38,290 nucleotides of DNA, taken from Cyclobacteriaceae bacterium (GTDB lineage Bacteria; Bacteroidota; Bacteroidia; Cytophagales; Cyclobacteriaceae). Made by a program: the position numbers and the translations under genes. Below the pieces are notes generated by a model, which worked only from the letters and a program-made list of their open reading frames with translations, did no database searches and was not told where the DNA came from. The stretch spans positions 1 through 38,290 of the forward strand of contig JAAUQL010000055.1 in assembly GCA_012033595.1 (NCBI GenBank), written 5' to 3'. Below, one piece after another: positions 8,713-16,395 of this stretch; within the stretch, counting starts at the first letter, position 1, and every line of letters begins with the position of its first letter.

Positions 8713-8736
8713 AAAGCCTCAAACGTTGAGGCTTTT
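8713..8736 (+). terminator. Hairpin with T-run between the two tRNA-Leu genes
   Basis: AAAGCCTCAA (8713-8722) pairs perfectly with TTGAGGCTTT (8726-8735) around a 3-base loop and ends in four Ts. It begins 3 bases after the tRNA-Leu(CAA) discriminator. It may act as a weak terminator or processing signal, because the second tRNA follows closely. Confidence 0.6.
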
Positions 8737-8763
8737 GCTCTCTAAATGGCTAAGTGCCAATAT

Positions 8764-8847
8764 GCCCAGATGGCGAAATTGGTAGACGCGCTGGTTTCAG
8801 GGACCAGTGGCCGCAAGGCTGTGCAGGTTCGACTCCTGTTCTGGGTA
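8764..8847 (+). tRNA. tRNA-Leu (anticodon CAG)
   Basis: A class II tRNA of 84 bases. The acceptor strands are GCCCAGA (8764-8770) and TCTGGGT (8840-8846), with discriminator A8847. The anticodon stem CTGGT/ACCAG encloses loop TTCAGGG, so the anticodon is CAG and it reads CUG. A long variable arm (GGCCGCAAGGCT) and a GTTCGACTC T-loop are present. CCA is not encoded. Confidence 0.95.
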
Positions 8848-8856
8848 CAATCTAAA

Positions 8857-8900
8857 AGACCTAATTGGCTATTTATCTGCCAGTTAGGTCTTTTTTTTTT
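8857..8900 (+). terminator. Rho-independent terminator after tRNA-Leu(CAG)
   Basis: AGACCTAATTGGC (8857-8869) pairs with GCCAGTTAGGTCT (8879-8891) with one mismatch, followed by a run of ten Ts. It lies between the second tRNA and the end of the converging sigma factor gene. On the other strand it ends in four Ts, so it could serve both units. Confidence 0.85.
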
Positions 8901-8918
8901 GACTCCGTATGGCACCGG

Positions 8919-9512
8919 TTACAAAAAAAGGCTAAGCAACGCCTGCCCGGTCGATCCCCGTTGTTCGCTCCCGTAATAATCATCTATCGCCTTCCGGATT
9001 TTCTTTAGGGCTATGCCCATCTGATTTTCGATGGTTTTTGGCGACAACTGCAAGAGTTCGGCTACTTGCTTGTAGCTCATCATGTCTTCACGTATCATCC
9101 TGAATATCACCTGGCACTTCTCAGGCAGGTTGGCTATGGTTCGTTCTATTTGCGTGTATAGTTCTCCGGCTATCATCAGGTTCTCGGGTTGGCGGTATTC
9201 CACCAGGCTCGATTGGACAAATTCTGATAGTTCTTCCGGGTGGTTTCTGTTTCTTTTCAGATAGGTGAGTGCCTGGTTCTTAACCGATCTGAACAAGTAA
9301 AATTCTAATTCTTTTACCTCCACCAGGTTTTTTCGGGCGTTCCACAATTTTAAAAAAACATCGGAGACCAACTCTTCACTGAGCATATCTGATTTGAGAT
9401 ACAAAAAGGCATAGCGGTAAAACCTCGGATACAGCAAATTGAAAAAGCGTTCAAACGCTTTTCTGTCGTCGTTTGCCATCTGGTTTACCAACTGGTTCAG
9501 TTCTTCTTTCAC
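8919..9512 (-). CDS. ECF-type RNA polymerase sigma factor
   Basis: The 197-residue protein has the two ECF sigma regions. Region 2 lies at about 20-90 (FNLLYPRFYRYAFLYLKS, LVSDVFLKLWNARK, then FLFRSVKNQALTYLK-like sequence). Region 4 at about 125-180 has a helix-turn-helix (SYKQVAELLQLSPKTIENQM) ending in ALKKIRKAI. The pattern is that of the Bacteroidota ECF group often paired with FecR-like anti-sigma factors and SusCD transporters, but neither is adjacent: tRNA genes lie downstream and a DUF1080 gene lies upstream, transcribed in the same direction. Its regulon and inducing signal cannot be read from this window. Confidence 0.9.
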   Translation of the reverse strand: MKEELNQLVNQMANDDRKAFERFFNLLYPRFYRYAFLYLKSDMLSEELVSDVFLKLWNARKNLVEVKELEFYLFRSVKNQALTYLKRNRNHPEELSEFVQSSLVEYRQPENLMIAGELYTQIERTIANLPEKCQVIFRMIREDMMSYKQVAELLQLSPKTIENQMGIALKKIRKAIDDYYGSEQRGSTGQALLSLFL

Positions 9513-9760
9513 CTCAATAGCTTATGCCAAATTTTGTTATCACCCTGCAAAATAAAAAAAAGTTTTAGTCTAATCGCTATATGGGTACAGGCCAAATACC
9601 ACAAAGCAATGTGGGGTTGTTGCAGGTTGATCGTCGCTGGTTGTCAGTCTCATGTGATTTACGCTGATGATATTATACGTGTTTGACCTCTACACACCCG
9701 CAGCTTAAGCCAACCTGCTAAGCTATCATGTCATTAAAGCTATCGCCCGGCAGCTAACTG

Positions 9761-10627
9761 CTATTTATATCTGCATTCCTCCGGTTTCGACTTCACATAG
9801 TAATCCTTGAAATTTACCGCCTTGGGATCCATGCAGCCTTCGAGGTTGAGCAAGGTGATGTTGCGGAAATCGACCGGCTGGCCTTCGCTTTGCAATGCGA
9901 TGTACCCTTGGGTAAGCAATTTGCCATCAGGTTTCAGCGCCGGGTCATAGCCTTCTACCACCCCACCACCTATTTGGGGATCATTGTATTGCAATACCGT
10001 ATCGCCGTTGATGAGGTGAATAATCTTCGAATCGCCATAGACAATCAGCTCGGCCTGTACCCATTGATCTCCTTCGATGGTGGGCGAGCTGGAGTTGAGG
10101 CAATGTCCGGGATAGCGTTGCCCCTCATAGACTATCTCGGTGCCGGGTGAGCACATATTGCCGGTTGGCCTGGGTTGGCCATCGCCCAGACCACCAAGAA
10201 ACTGCATTTCCACAGAAATGGGCCAGTTTTGGTCTTTTGGCATGGTACGGGGGTCTTGTGAGTGAAACATCACACCACTGTTCATAATGGTGTAGCCCGG
10301 CGCTCCCGGATACAGCTCACCCACCAGACGGTACTCCAGCCTTAGTTTATAATAAGAATAGGGTTGCGTGTAATACAGATGCCCAAACTGATCGTTGAAA
10401 GCCCCTCCGTATTGATCGTATCGTGCTTTGATAATGCCATCTTCCACACGAAAGGTCTCACCATAGTTTTCCCCCACCTCATGGTGATGTATTTTCACGA
10501 TCCAATCGTCAATATCTTTACCATTAAATAAGTCCTTCCAGTCTTCATGGGTGACACTGTATGGGGCTTGTGCATGCACTACCGGATACAATACACTCAT
10601 TAATACCATGAAAAAAGCATAGTCCAA
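9761..10627 (-). CDS. Secreted DUF1080 (3-keto-disaccharide hydrolase-like) protein
   Basis: The 288-residue product has an N-terminal signal peptide ending at about VVHAQA, then a DUF1080/PF06439 jelly-roll domain. Family markers are WKDLFNGKDIDDWIVK, the middle MNSGVMFHSQDP, EMQFLGG, and the final GYIALQSEGQPVDFRNI. Family members hydrolyse 3-keto-glycosides, so a role in periplasmic or surface sugar breakdown is plausible. The C-terminus carries a cysteine motif, GCMDPKAVNF...CRY, resembling the short GCxDPxAxNY element seen in Bacteroidota secreted proteins. The start is uncertain: TTG at 10627 gives a full-length signal segment, while the first ATG is at 10609. No oxidoreductase partner is adjacent. 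Confidence 0.85.
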   Translation of the reverse strand: MDYAFFMVLMSVLYPVVHAQAPYSVTHEDWKDLFNGKDIDDWIVKIHHHEVGENYGETFRVEDGIIKARYDQYGGAFNDQFGHLYYTQPYSYYKLRLEYRLVGELYPGAPGYTIMNSGVMFHSQDPRTMPKDQNWPISVEMQFLGGLGDGQPRPTGNMCSPGTEIVYEGQRYPGHCLNSSSPTIEGDQWVQAELIVYGDSKIIHLINGDTVLQYNDPQIGGGVVEGYDPALKPDGKLLTQGYIALQSEGQPVDFRNITLLNLEGCMDPKAVNFKDYYVKSKPEECRYK

Positions 10628-11002
10628 AAGATTAATAGCTTGCCCATATAGGTGTTTTTTTGTTTAACGGATATGATGGAAATAATTATTTTAAAATACG
10701 CATTTTGGCCATGAACTTAAAGAAAATGTGGTCTTGTTGAAAACATCGGGCAACACAAAATTGGTTGGGCTCCCAAACCCTGCGGCATCCAGGCCTGTCG
10801 TCTTGCTTTTTGTTTTTGGGCTATAAGTGGTTAAATACTGGCTGAAGCAGCTAAACCTTCGATTTATTGGCTTCCAAGGTCTGAGTGGCCTTTCAATTTT
10901 CATAAACATAATCGCGTGTCAACCGTTAATTTTAAAGCATTTGAAGCATAAAACACAATTGTATTATTCGTTTAACAATCCAAAAAATTTAATCTAAAAA
11001 CT
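10628..11002. other. 375-base intergenic region with only a doubtful small ORF
   Basis: A 72-codon minus-strand open frame at 10691-10909 is the only candidate. It has no RBS, promoter or recognisable domain, and its composition (many Ser, Thr, Pro) looks non-coding. The plus strand of the same stretch is also partly open (for example ENVVLLKTSGNTKLVGL), with a stop in the middle. I treat the region as non-coding or as gene remnant. Confidence 0.4.
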
Positions 11003-11638
11003 ATGTCAACGATCAGACTTGGGGATGAAGCCCCAAATTTCACTGCCGAAACTACCGAAGGCAAAATCAATTTTCACGAATGGCTCGGCGACAGCTGGGG
11101 TATTTTATTTTCGCATCCTGCCGACTACACGCCGGTCTGCACTACTGAGTTGGGCGCAGCGGCCAAATACAAAGGCGAATTTGACAAACGCAATGTAAAA
11201 GTAATGGCCCTGAGTGTCGATGGCCTGCAATCGCACAAAGACTGGATCGGAGATATCGAAGAAACTCAGGGCACGGCGGTCAACTTCCCGATCATAGCCG
11301 ATGAAGACCGCAAAGTGTCTTCGCTTTATGACATGATACACCCCAACTCCAACGACAAATTGACGGTTCGCTCGGTATTTGTTATTGGCCCGGACAAGAA
11401 GGTGAAATTGATCATCACCTACCCTGCCTCTACCGGCCGCAACTTCGACGAATTGCTGCGTGTCATCGATTCGCTGCAACTGACCGCCTACCACAAGGTG
11501 GCAACCCCGGTCAACTGGAAATACGGCGATGATTGCGTCATTTCACCGGCGGTAAGCAACGAGCAGGCCAAAGATTTGTTCCCAAAAGGATTTAAAGAAG
11601 TGAAGCCTTACCTGCGCATGACCCCACAACCCGTTTGA
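11003..11638 (+). CDS. Peroxiredoxin, Prx6 (1-Cys) type
   Basis: The 211-residue thiol peroxidase reduces hydrogen peroxide or organic peroxides in the cytoplasm. It carries the AhpC/TSA active site PADYTPVCTTE with Pro39, Thr43 and the peroxidatic Cys46. The long C-terminal extension (TPVNWKYGDDCVISPAVSNE and FKEVKPYLRMTPQP) is typical of the Prx6 subfamily, of which 210-220 residues is the normal size. A further Cys lies in GDDCVISP, so a 2-Cys mechanism cannot be ruled out. There is no signal peptide. A strong terminator follows, so it is a monocistronic unit. Confidence 0.95.
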   Translation: MSTIRLGDEAPNFTAETTEGKINFHEWLGDSWGILFSHPADYTPVCTTELGAAAKYKGEFDKRNVKVMALSVDGLQSHKDWIGDIEETQGTAVNFPIIADEDRKVSSLYDMIHPNSNDKLTVRSVFVIGPDKKVKLIITYPASTGRNFDELLRVIDSLQLTAYHKVATPVNWKYGDDCVISPAVSNEQAKDLFPKGFKEVKPYLRMTPQPV

Positions 11639-11660
11639 ATGTGAGGTGGAAGAAAATTGT

Positions 11661-11691
11661 AAGCAGCATTCTAAAGATGCTGCTTTTTTTT
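11661..11691 (+). terminator. Rho-independent terminator of the peroxiredoxin gene
   Basis: AAGCAGCAT (11661-11669) pairs perfectly with ATGCTGCTT (11677-11685) around a 7-base loop, followed by a T-run to 11691. It lies about 20 bases after the stop codon. Confidence 0.9.
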
Positions 11692-11760
11692 GGTCTGCAT
11701 GGGCACAATGTAGAAGGAAACTATTTCTATTTCGCTCAGTAAAACGCACATTAATCTTAA

Positions 11761-11805
11761 GTGGCGTGTTGCCATGAAATATGCATTTTCATTTTGATAC
11801 GCCAC
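11761..11805. other. Two-stem hairpin element upstream of ccsBA
   Basis: Outer stem GTGGCGT (11761-11767) pairs with ACGCCAC (11799-11805). An inner stem ATGAAA (11774-11779) pairs with TTTCAT (11787-11792). They are separated by a symmetric 6x6 internal loop and capped by a 7-base loop. There is no T-run, so it is not a simple terminator. It lies in the 377-base gap between the peroxiredoxin and cytochrome c maturation genes, which otherwise shows nothing recognisable beyond the upstream terminator. Confidence 0.4.
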
Positions 11806-12015
11806 CAACCATTAATCCAACCGTAAGTCCATTTTTCCGCGGGTATCCTGCACATTTTGTGGCTTCATTTTCCAATAAGCTAACTTAAATCATAGTTTTG
11901 ATTGAGGAAAATGGTTTATTTTGGACTTATTCACCACGCAATCCATACCGATCACAGCGGATTCAATATTCCGGAATTTATCTATTCGATTTACAAATGA
12001 CTAATTGCTGATAAG

Positions 12016-15012
12016 ATGAAATATTTCAGGTTTTTATTTTCAGGATCTTTTATGGGGATGTTGCTCGTCATATTTGCCATATCAATAGGCTATGCTACCT
12101 TTCTAGAAAACGACTTCGACTCTACCACAGCCAAAATGCTCATCTACAATGCCCGATGGTTTGAAGTACTGATGTTGTTGATGGTGGTCAACTTTGCCGG
12201 CATGATCTTCACCCGGCAACTATATCGCAAAAGCAAGCTCAACATCCTGGTGATCCATGTGGCTTTGGTGGTTATTATTATCGGAGCGGCCATTACCCGA
12301 TACGTAGGTTTTGAGGGTCAAATGCACATTAGACAAGGTGAAACCTCCAATCGCTATACTTCGCTCGACCACTACATGAACGTGCATATTGAAAATGGCG
12401 GTGTACAGAGCGACATCAGCAAACGCATCTGGCTATCTCCGGTCAATTCATCCCTCTTTCATGAAAATATGAATTTTAATAATTCCGAATATACCATCTC
12501 GCTCGATCGCTACCTGCCCAATGCCACCGAAGCGCTGGTGCCAGATGCCAATGGGTCTGCATTGCTTAGCCTTGCCACCGCCGGACCAAATGGCCGGGAA
12601 GATTTTATACTTCACGATGGCCAAACGGCCATGGCCAACGGTTCCTCCATTAGTTTTGGTACGGGTGACACGTCGGGCGATATTCAGTTTACAATAGTCA
12701 ATGGCCAGCTAAAGGTGAAAAGCACCCTTTTTGCCATGATTGCCGATACCCTCCACGCAACCGGTTTTGCCCCCGTAAAAGCGGGGGAAGTAATGCAACT
12801 GCCCAATATGAACATGATGGTGAAGGACTTTGCCGAGAAGGCAGTTTTTAGTTATTTGCCGACACAAGAAGCCGGACAGGCCACCGCACAGGTGGCCAGG
12901 GCAACCGTAGAAAAAAACGGTGAAAAAACCGAAAGGTATATTAAGATGGGGGCTTGGGAGCAAATAGACATGGATGGAGACCTGGTATCTTTGCGCTTTG
13001 GCAACCAAAACTGGGTGCTTCCTTTTTCTTTGCGACTCAACGAGTTTCAGCTCGAAAGATATCCCGGCTCCATGAGCCCCTCCTCTTTTGCCAGCGAAAT
13101 CACCCTGATAGATAAAGAAAACAATGTGGAACGTCCGTTCCGGATATTTATGAACAATATTCTTGCGTATCAGGGCTATCGTTTTTATCAGTCGTCGTAC
13201 GACCAAGACGAAAAAGGCACCATACTCTCCGTCAACCACGACTTCTGGGGTACAGCGGTCACTTATTTTGGCTATGCTTTGCTCTTTGGCAGCCTAATCG
13301 TGTCATTCTTTACCAAAAAGACCCGTTTTACCCGGGTTTCGGAGCAGATTAAAGAGACCCACGAGCAACGCAAAAAGCTAGTAACGACGGCCATGGTACT
13401 GCTGCTCACCAGTGTGGCTGCCTTTCCGGTTTTGGCCAAAGATGCCAACGAGATCAGTAAAGCTCATGCCGCTGCCTTTGGTAAACTGCTGATTCAAAAC
13501 AAAGATGGTCGTATTATTCCGGTAAATACCACCTCAAACCAAACGCTCATGAAGATGTACAAGAAGAGCAGTTTTGAGGGGCTCACTCCGGATCAGGTCT
13601 TTCTGGGAATGATATCGAACGCTGAGCATTGGAAAAACCAGCCAATCATAAAAGTCAGTGACCCCGACTTGCAAAAGACGCTGGGCATTAGCGGCAATTA
13701 TGCCAGCATCAACCAATTTTTTGACCAAAATGGCCAGTACATCCTCAAACAACAGATAGATGCGGCCTACGCCAAAAAACCTGCCATGCGCAACATGTTC
13801 GACAAAGAACTGATCTATGTGGATGAAAGGGTGAATGTGGCCTATATGATATTCAATGGCTCTATTTTCAAAATATTACCCAACGCCAATGAGCCCAATG
13901 GCCATTGGGAGTCGCCGCTGGATCTGCATCAACATGCCACCGCCGAGAGCGTGACCACGGGCACCAGACTTTTTATGGACTACCTGGGCGCACTGTACAA
14001 GGCGATACCTTCGGGCAACTATAGCGAGGCAGATGCGGCCCTGCAAGCTCTAAAGGCTTTTCAGATAACAAATGGAGGCAGCATCATTCCTTCTCAGACC
14101 AAAATAAACGTGGAGGTTTTTTATAATAATACCAATATTTTCAAAAACCTCTTCCCGGTGTTTATGATGGCCGGCATCGTTTTGTTTGGCTTTTTCTTCA
14201 TTCAAATATTTAAGCCTGCTCTGCAGTTCAGGCTGGTGCTCAACATTTTCGTTGGCATACTCTTGCTTTGCTTTGCCGCACAGACAGTAGGCCTTGGTCT
14301 CAGATGGTACATCGCCGGCCATGCCCCCTGGAGCAATGGCTATGAGTCGATGATCTATATTGCCTGGGCCACTATGCTCGCGGGTTTTATCTTTATGCGA
14401 AAAGCGCCCATCATATTGTCGGTGACATCTTTGCTTACCGGAGTTACCCTGCTTACCGCACATATGAGTTGGATGAATCCCGAAATTACCAACCTGGTGC
14501 CGGTGCTCAAGTCGTATTGGCTCACCATTCACGTGGCCACCATCACGGCCAGCTATGGCTTTTTGGCCCTTGGCGGACTCACCGCTTTCCTCAACCTGAT
14601 GATTATGATATTCAGGAACAAAGACAACGCCTTGCGGGTAAACCTGACACTCAAAGAGCTCTCGCTGATCATCGAATTGTCCTTTACTATTGGCCTCATT
14701 CTGCTGGTGATTGGCAACTTTTTGGGTGGTGTATGGGCAAATGAGTCCTGGGGTCGGTATTGGGGCTGGGATCCCAAGGAAACCTGGTCGCTGGTGACCA
14801 TCATTGTATATTCATTCATCCTGCACATGCGGCTTATCCCTGGTTTTAGAAGTACTTTTTCCTTCAACCTGCTCTCTATGTTTGCTTTTAGTTCGGTACT
14901 GATGACCTACTTTGGGGTCAATTATTACCTGTCTGGTTTGCACTCCTATGCCTCGGGCGACCCGGTGCCTGTGCCCTCGTTTGTGTACTACACCGTGGCC
15001 ATAATGGTTTGA
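12016..15012 (+). CDS. ccsBA: Cytochrome c biogenesis fusion protein CcsB-CcsA (C-terminus frameshifted)
   Basis: System II cytochrome c synthetase: it moves heme to the periplasmic side and attaches it to CxxCH apocytochromes. The 998-residue product has a ResB/CcsB-like N-terminal half with helices near 8-30, 50-68 and 75-95, a periplasmic beta-rich domain, and a helix near 415-437. A second periplasmic domain follows a hydrophobic segment at about 455-470. The C-terminal CcsA/CcmC-type bundle (about 715-998) carries the heme-handling WWD motif WGRYWGWDPKETW. The reading frame stops at TGA (15010-15012) in the middle of the last helix. One extra base in the T-run 15008-15010 would extend it in frame by 24 residues to 15083. 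The broken end is either a real truncation or a sequencing error. Confidence 0.93.
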   Translation: MKYFRFLFSGSFMGMLLVIFAISIGYATFLENDFDSTTAKMLIYNARWFEVLMLLMVVNFAGMIFTRQLYRKSKLNILVIHVALVVIIIGAAITRYVGFEGQMHIRQGETSNRYTSLDHYMNVHIENGGVQSDISKRIWLSPVNSSLFHENMNFNNSEYTISLDRYLPNATEALVPDANGSALLSLATAGPNGREDFILHDGQTAMANGSSISFGTGDTSGDIQFTIVNGQLKVKSTLFAMIADTLHATGFAPVKAGEVMQLPNMNMMVKDFAEKAVFSYLPTQEAGQATAQVARATVEKNGEKTERYIKMGAWEQIDMDGDLVSLRFGNQNWVLPFSLRLNEFQLERYPGSMSPSSFASEITLIDKENNVERPFRIFMNNILAYQGYRFYQSSYDQDEKGTILSVNHDFWGTAVTYFGYALLFGSLIVSFFTKKTRFTRVSEQIKETHEQRKKLVTTAMVLLLTSVAAFPVLAKDANEISKAHAAAFGKLLIQNKDGRIIPVNTTSNQTLMKMYKKSSFEGLTPDQVFLGMISNAEHWKNQPIIKVSDPDLQKTLGISGNYASINQFFDQNGQYILKQQIDAAYAKKPAMRNMFDKELIYVDERVNVAYMIFNGSIFKILPNANEPNGHWESPLDLHQHATAESVTTGTRLFMDYLGALYKAIPSGNYSEADAALQALKAFQITNGGSIIPSQTKINVEVFYNNTNIFKNLFPVFMMAGIVLFGFFFIQIFKPALQFRLVLNIFVGILLLCFAAQTVGLGLRWYIAGHAPWSNGYESMIYIAWATMLAGFIFMRKAPIILSVTSLLTGVTLLTAHMSWMNPEITNLVPVLKSYWLTIHVATITASYGFLALGGLTAFLNLMIMIFRNKDNALRVNLTLKELSLIIELSFTIGLILLVIGNFLGGVWANESWGRYWGWDPKETWSLVTIIVYSFILHMRLIPGFRSTFSFNLLSMFAFSSVLMTYFGVNYYLSGLHSYASGDPVPVPSFVYYTVAIMV

Positions 15013-15083
15013 TCAGTGTGCTGGCAGGCTACAATGACTATAAAATGAAAGACAAATCAGAATTGGCAGAAGAGGCTATTTGA
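15012..15083 (+). pseudogene. Out-of-frame C-terminal tail of ccsBA
   Basis: Directly after the ccsBA stop, the next frame encodes ISVLAGYNDYKMKDKSELAE plus EAI and then TGA at 15081-15083. The hydrophobic start completes the truncated last membrane helix (FVYYTVAIMV), and the charged tail is a plausible cytoplasmic end. The likely cause is a missing T at 15008-15010. Confidence 0.8.
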
Positions 15084-15144
15084 AATGGTATGTGCAGGCA
15101 AGTCGGCACGCTTAGCTTACCCGCCTGAAATGCCTTACGGCAAA

Positions 15145-16392
15145 TCAAAACTCATTCAGGTCTTTGGATAGGTAGTTTCTCAAGGGCGCTTCAATGAGCT
15201 TTCCTGTCAGGTTGAGGTAGCTTATATATGTCTTGAATATACTGCGCTCAGTTTGGATCTTTTTGTCCATGAGTTCAATCAAAAATTCATTCCATTTGAT
15301 CAGATCCGACATTTTTATTCCCTTACCGGGAATTTGAAGGTTAAGTGGATTTTGCCGATCCATGTTTTTTAGTTTATTGGAAATTTCGTGGTATTGACCG
15401 GCAAAATGATCCATCCTCAAGACGGCCAGCTCAATATCCCTCCGGTTGGTCTCGGTTTGTGCGTACAAAATGGCTTCATTATCCATCAGGTTCAGCTTGC
15501 GGCGATTGAGCTGCGCTTTGTCCGGATTGACGATAGGAATGCGTACCCCGATTTGGTACCCGAAATGATCCGAAAAACCATCCCCTCTATTCACATCGAA
15601 ACCGGCCTGAAAGTACCCGATATTGCGCAGCGATTCAGATTTTTCGATATTGAATCGCTCTGCTTCCAGCGCATTTTGCTGGTCGATCTTCACCAGCTCA
15701 ATGTGCTTGCCCCCAGGCTGCTCTTTGAACAATGCGAAAAGGTTGAGGATATCCTGCGTTTCAAGGAGCGCGGCGTTGCGCCAGGAAATGCTGCCCTCAA
15801 ATGACTGCATATCTTTCATCATATACTCCAACTCATCAATTGACAACTTGGCATCGACCAAATCCATTTTCAAGTCCAATTCGTCGGATTCCGCATCGAT
15901 CAGATCTCCCATGTCCATGGCATATACGCCTTTGCCCTGGCTCATCATGTCTATTATTTCTCTGCTGGTTGACAGCAGCCTTTCTATGTTCTCCTTCTTT
16001 TTATATTCAAAGTAGTGCTCCAGCACCAAACTGTATCGTTCAAGGAGTGCGTCGTTAAGCTTGTCCTGGTACACGGTATTGAGCAGGCTCACCTGCTTGT
16101 GATGGTATCTTTTGTTGGCTTTGAGTTCGGAGGGGTTGCCCGGGGTAACGCGCAGGCGATAATCGTCGAGCGTGAAATCGGCATTTTCTGAGCCAATTCT
16201 CACCTCCAGACGATTGATCCATGGACTATTGAAATTGTTGTCTTTCAAAAAGTTAAGCTTGGCTTGGGCAGGTGCCAATGCATTGTCGTTGCGGGCCGAT
16301 GAGAGAAAGGAATCTAAACTGAACTGTGCACCGGAAAATATTGGTAAAAATACCAGCCACATCAATATAGCAAGCGAAAATCCAGACTTCAT
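15145..16392 (-). CDS. TolC-like outer membrane efflux protein
   Basis: The 415-residue product begins with a signal peptide (about 1-22, ending FSGA) and continues as long amphipathic, largely helical segments rich in Glu, Lys, Leu and Asp. These include NTVYQDKLNDALLERYSLVL, a DLVDAKLSIDELEYMMKDM stretch and IPIVNPDKAQLNRRKLNLMD. The pattern of paired helical hairpins separated by short beta-like stretches (GYFQAGFDVNRGDGF) fits the TolC/outer-membrane efflux fold. It begins 3 bases after the HlyD stop and is the last gene of the DUF4956-HlyD-TolC cassette. It is expected to form the outer-membrane duct of a tripartite system. Similarity to classical TolC looks weak, so the family call is moderate to good. 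Confidence 0.8.
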   Translation of the reverse strand: MKSGFSLAILMWLVFLPIFSGAQFSLDSFLSSARNDNALAPAQAKLNFLKDNNFNSPWINRLEVRIGSENADFTLDDYRLRVTPGNPSELKANKRYHHKQVSLLNTVYQDKLNDALLERYSLVLEHYFEYKKKENIERLLSTSREIIDMMSQGKGVYAMDMGDLIDAESDELDLKMDLVDAKLSIDELEYMMKDMQSFEGSISWRNAALLETQDILNLFALFKEQPGGKHIELVKIDQQNALEAERFNIEKSESLRNIGYFQAGFDVNRGDGFSDHFGYQIGVRIPIVNPDKAQLNRRKLNLMDNEAILYAQTETNRRDIELAVLRMDHFAGQYHEISNKLKNMDRQNPLNLQIPGKGIKMSDLIKWNEFLIELMDKKIQTERSIFKTYISYLNLTGKLIEAPLRNYLSKDLNEF

Positions 16393-16395
16393 AGG

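Noticed and set aside
12709-13239. 176-codon minus-strand open frame
   Set aside because: It is antisense to ccsBA within its periplasmic domain and its composition is that of a reading-frame shadow.
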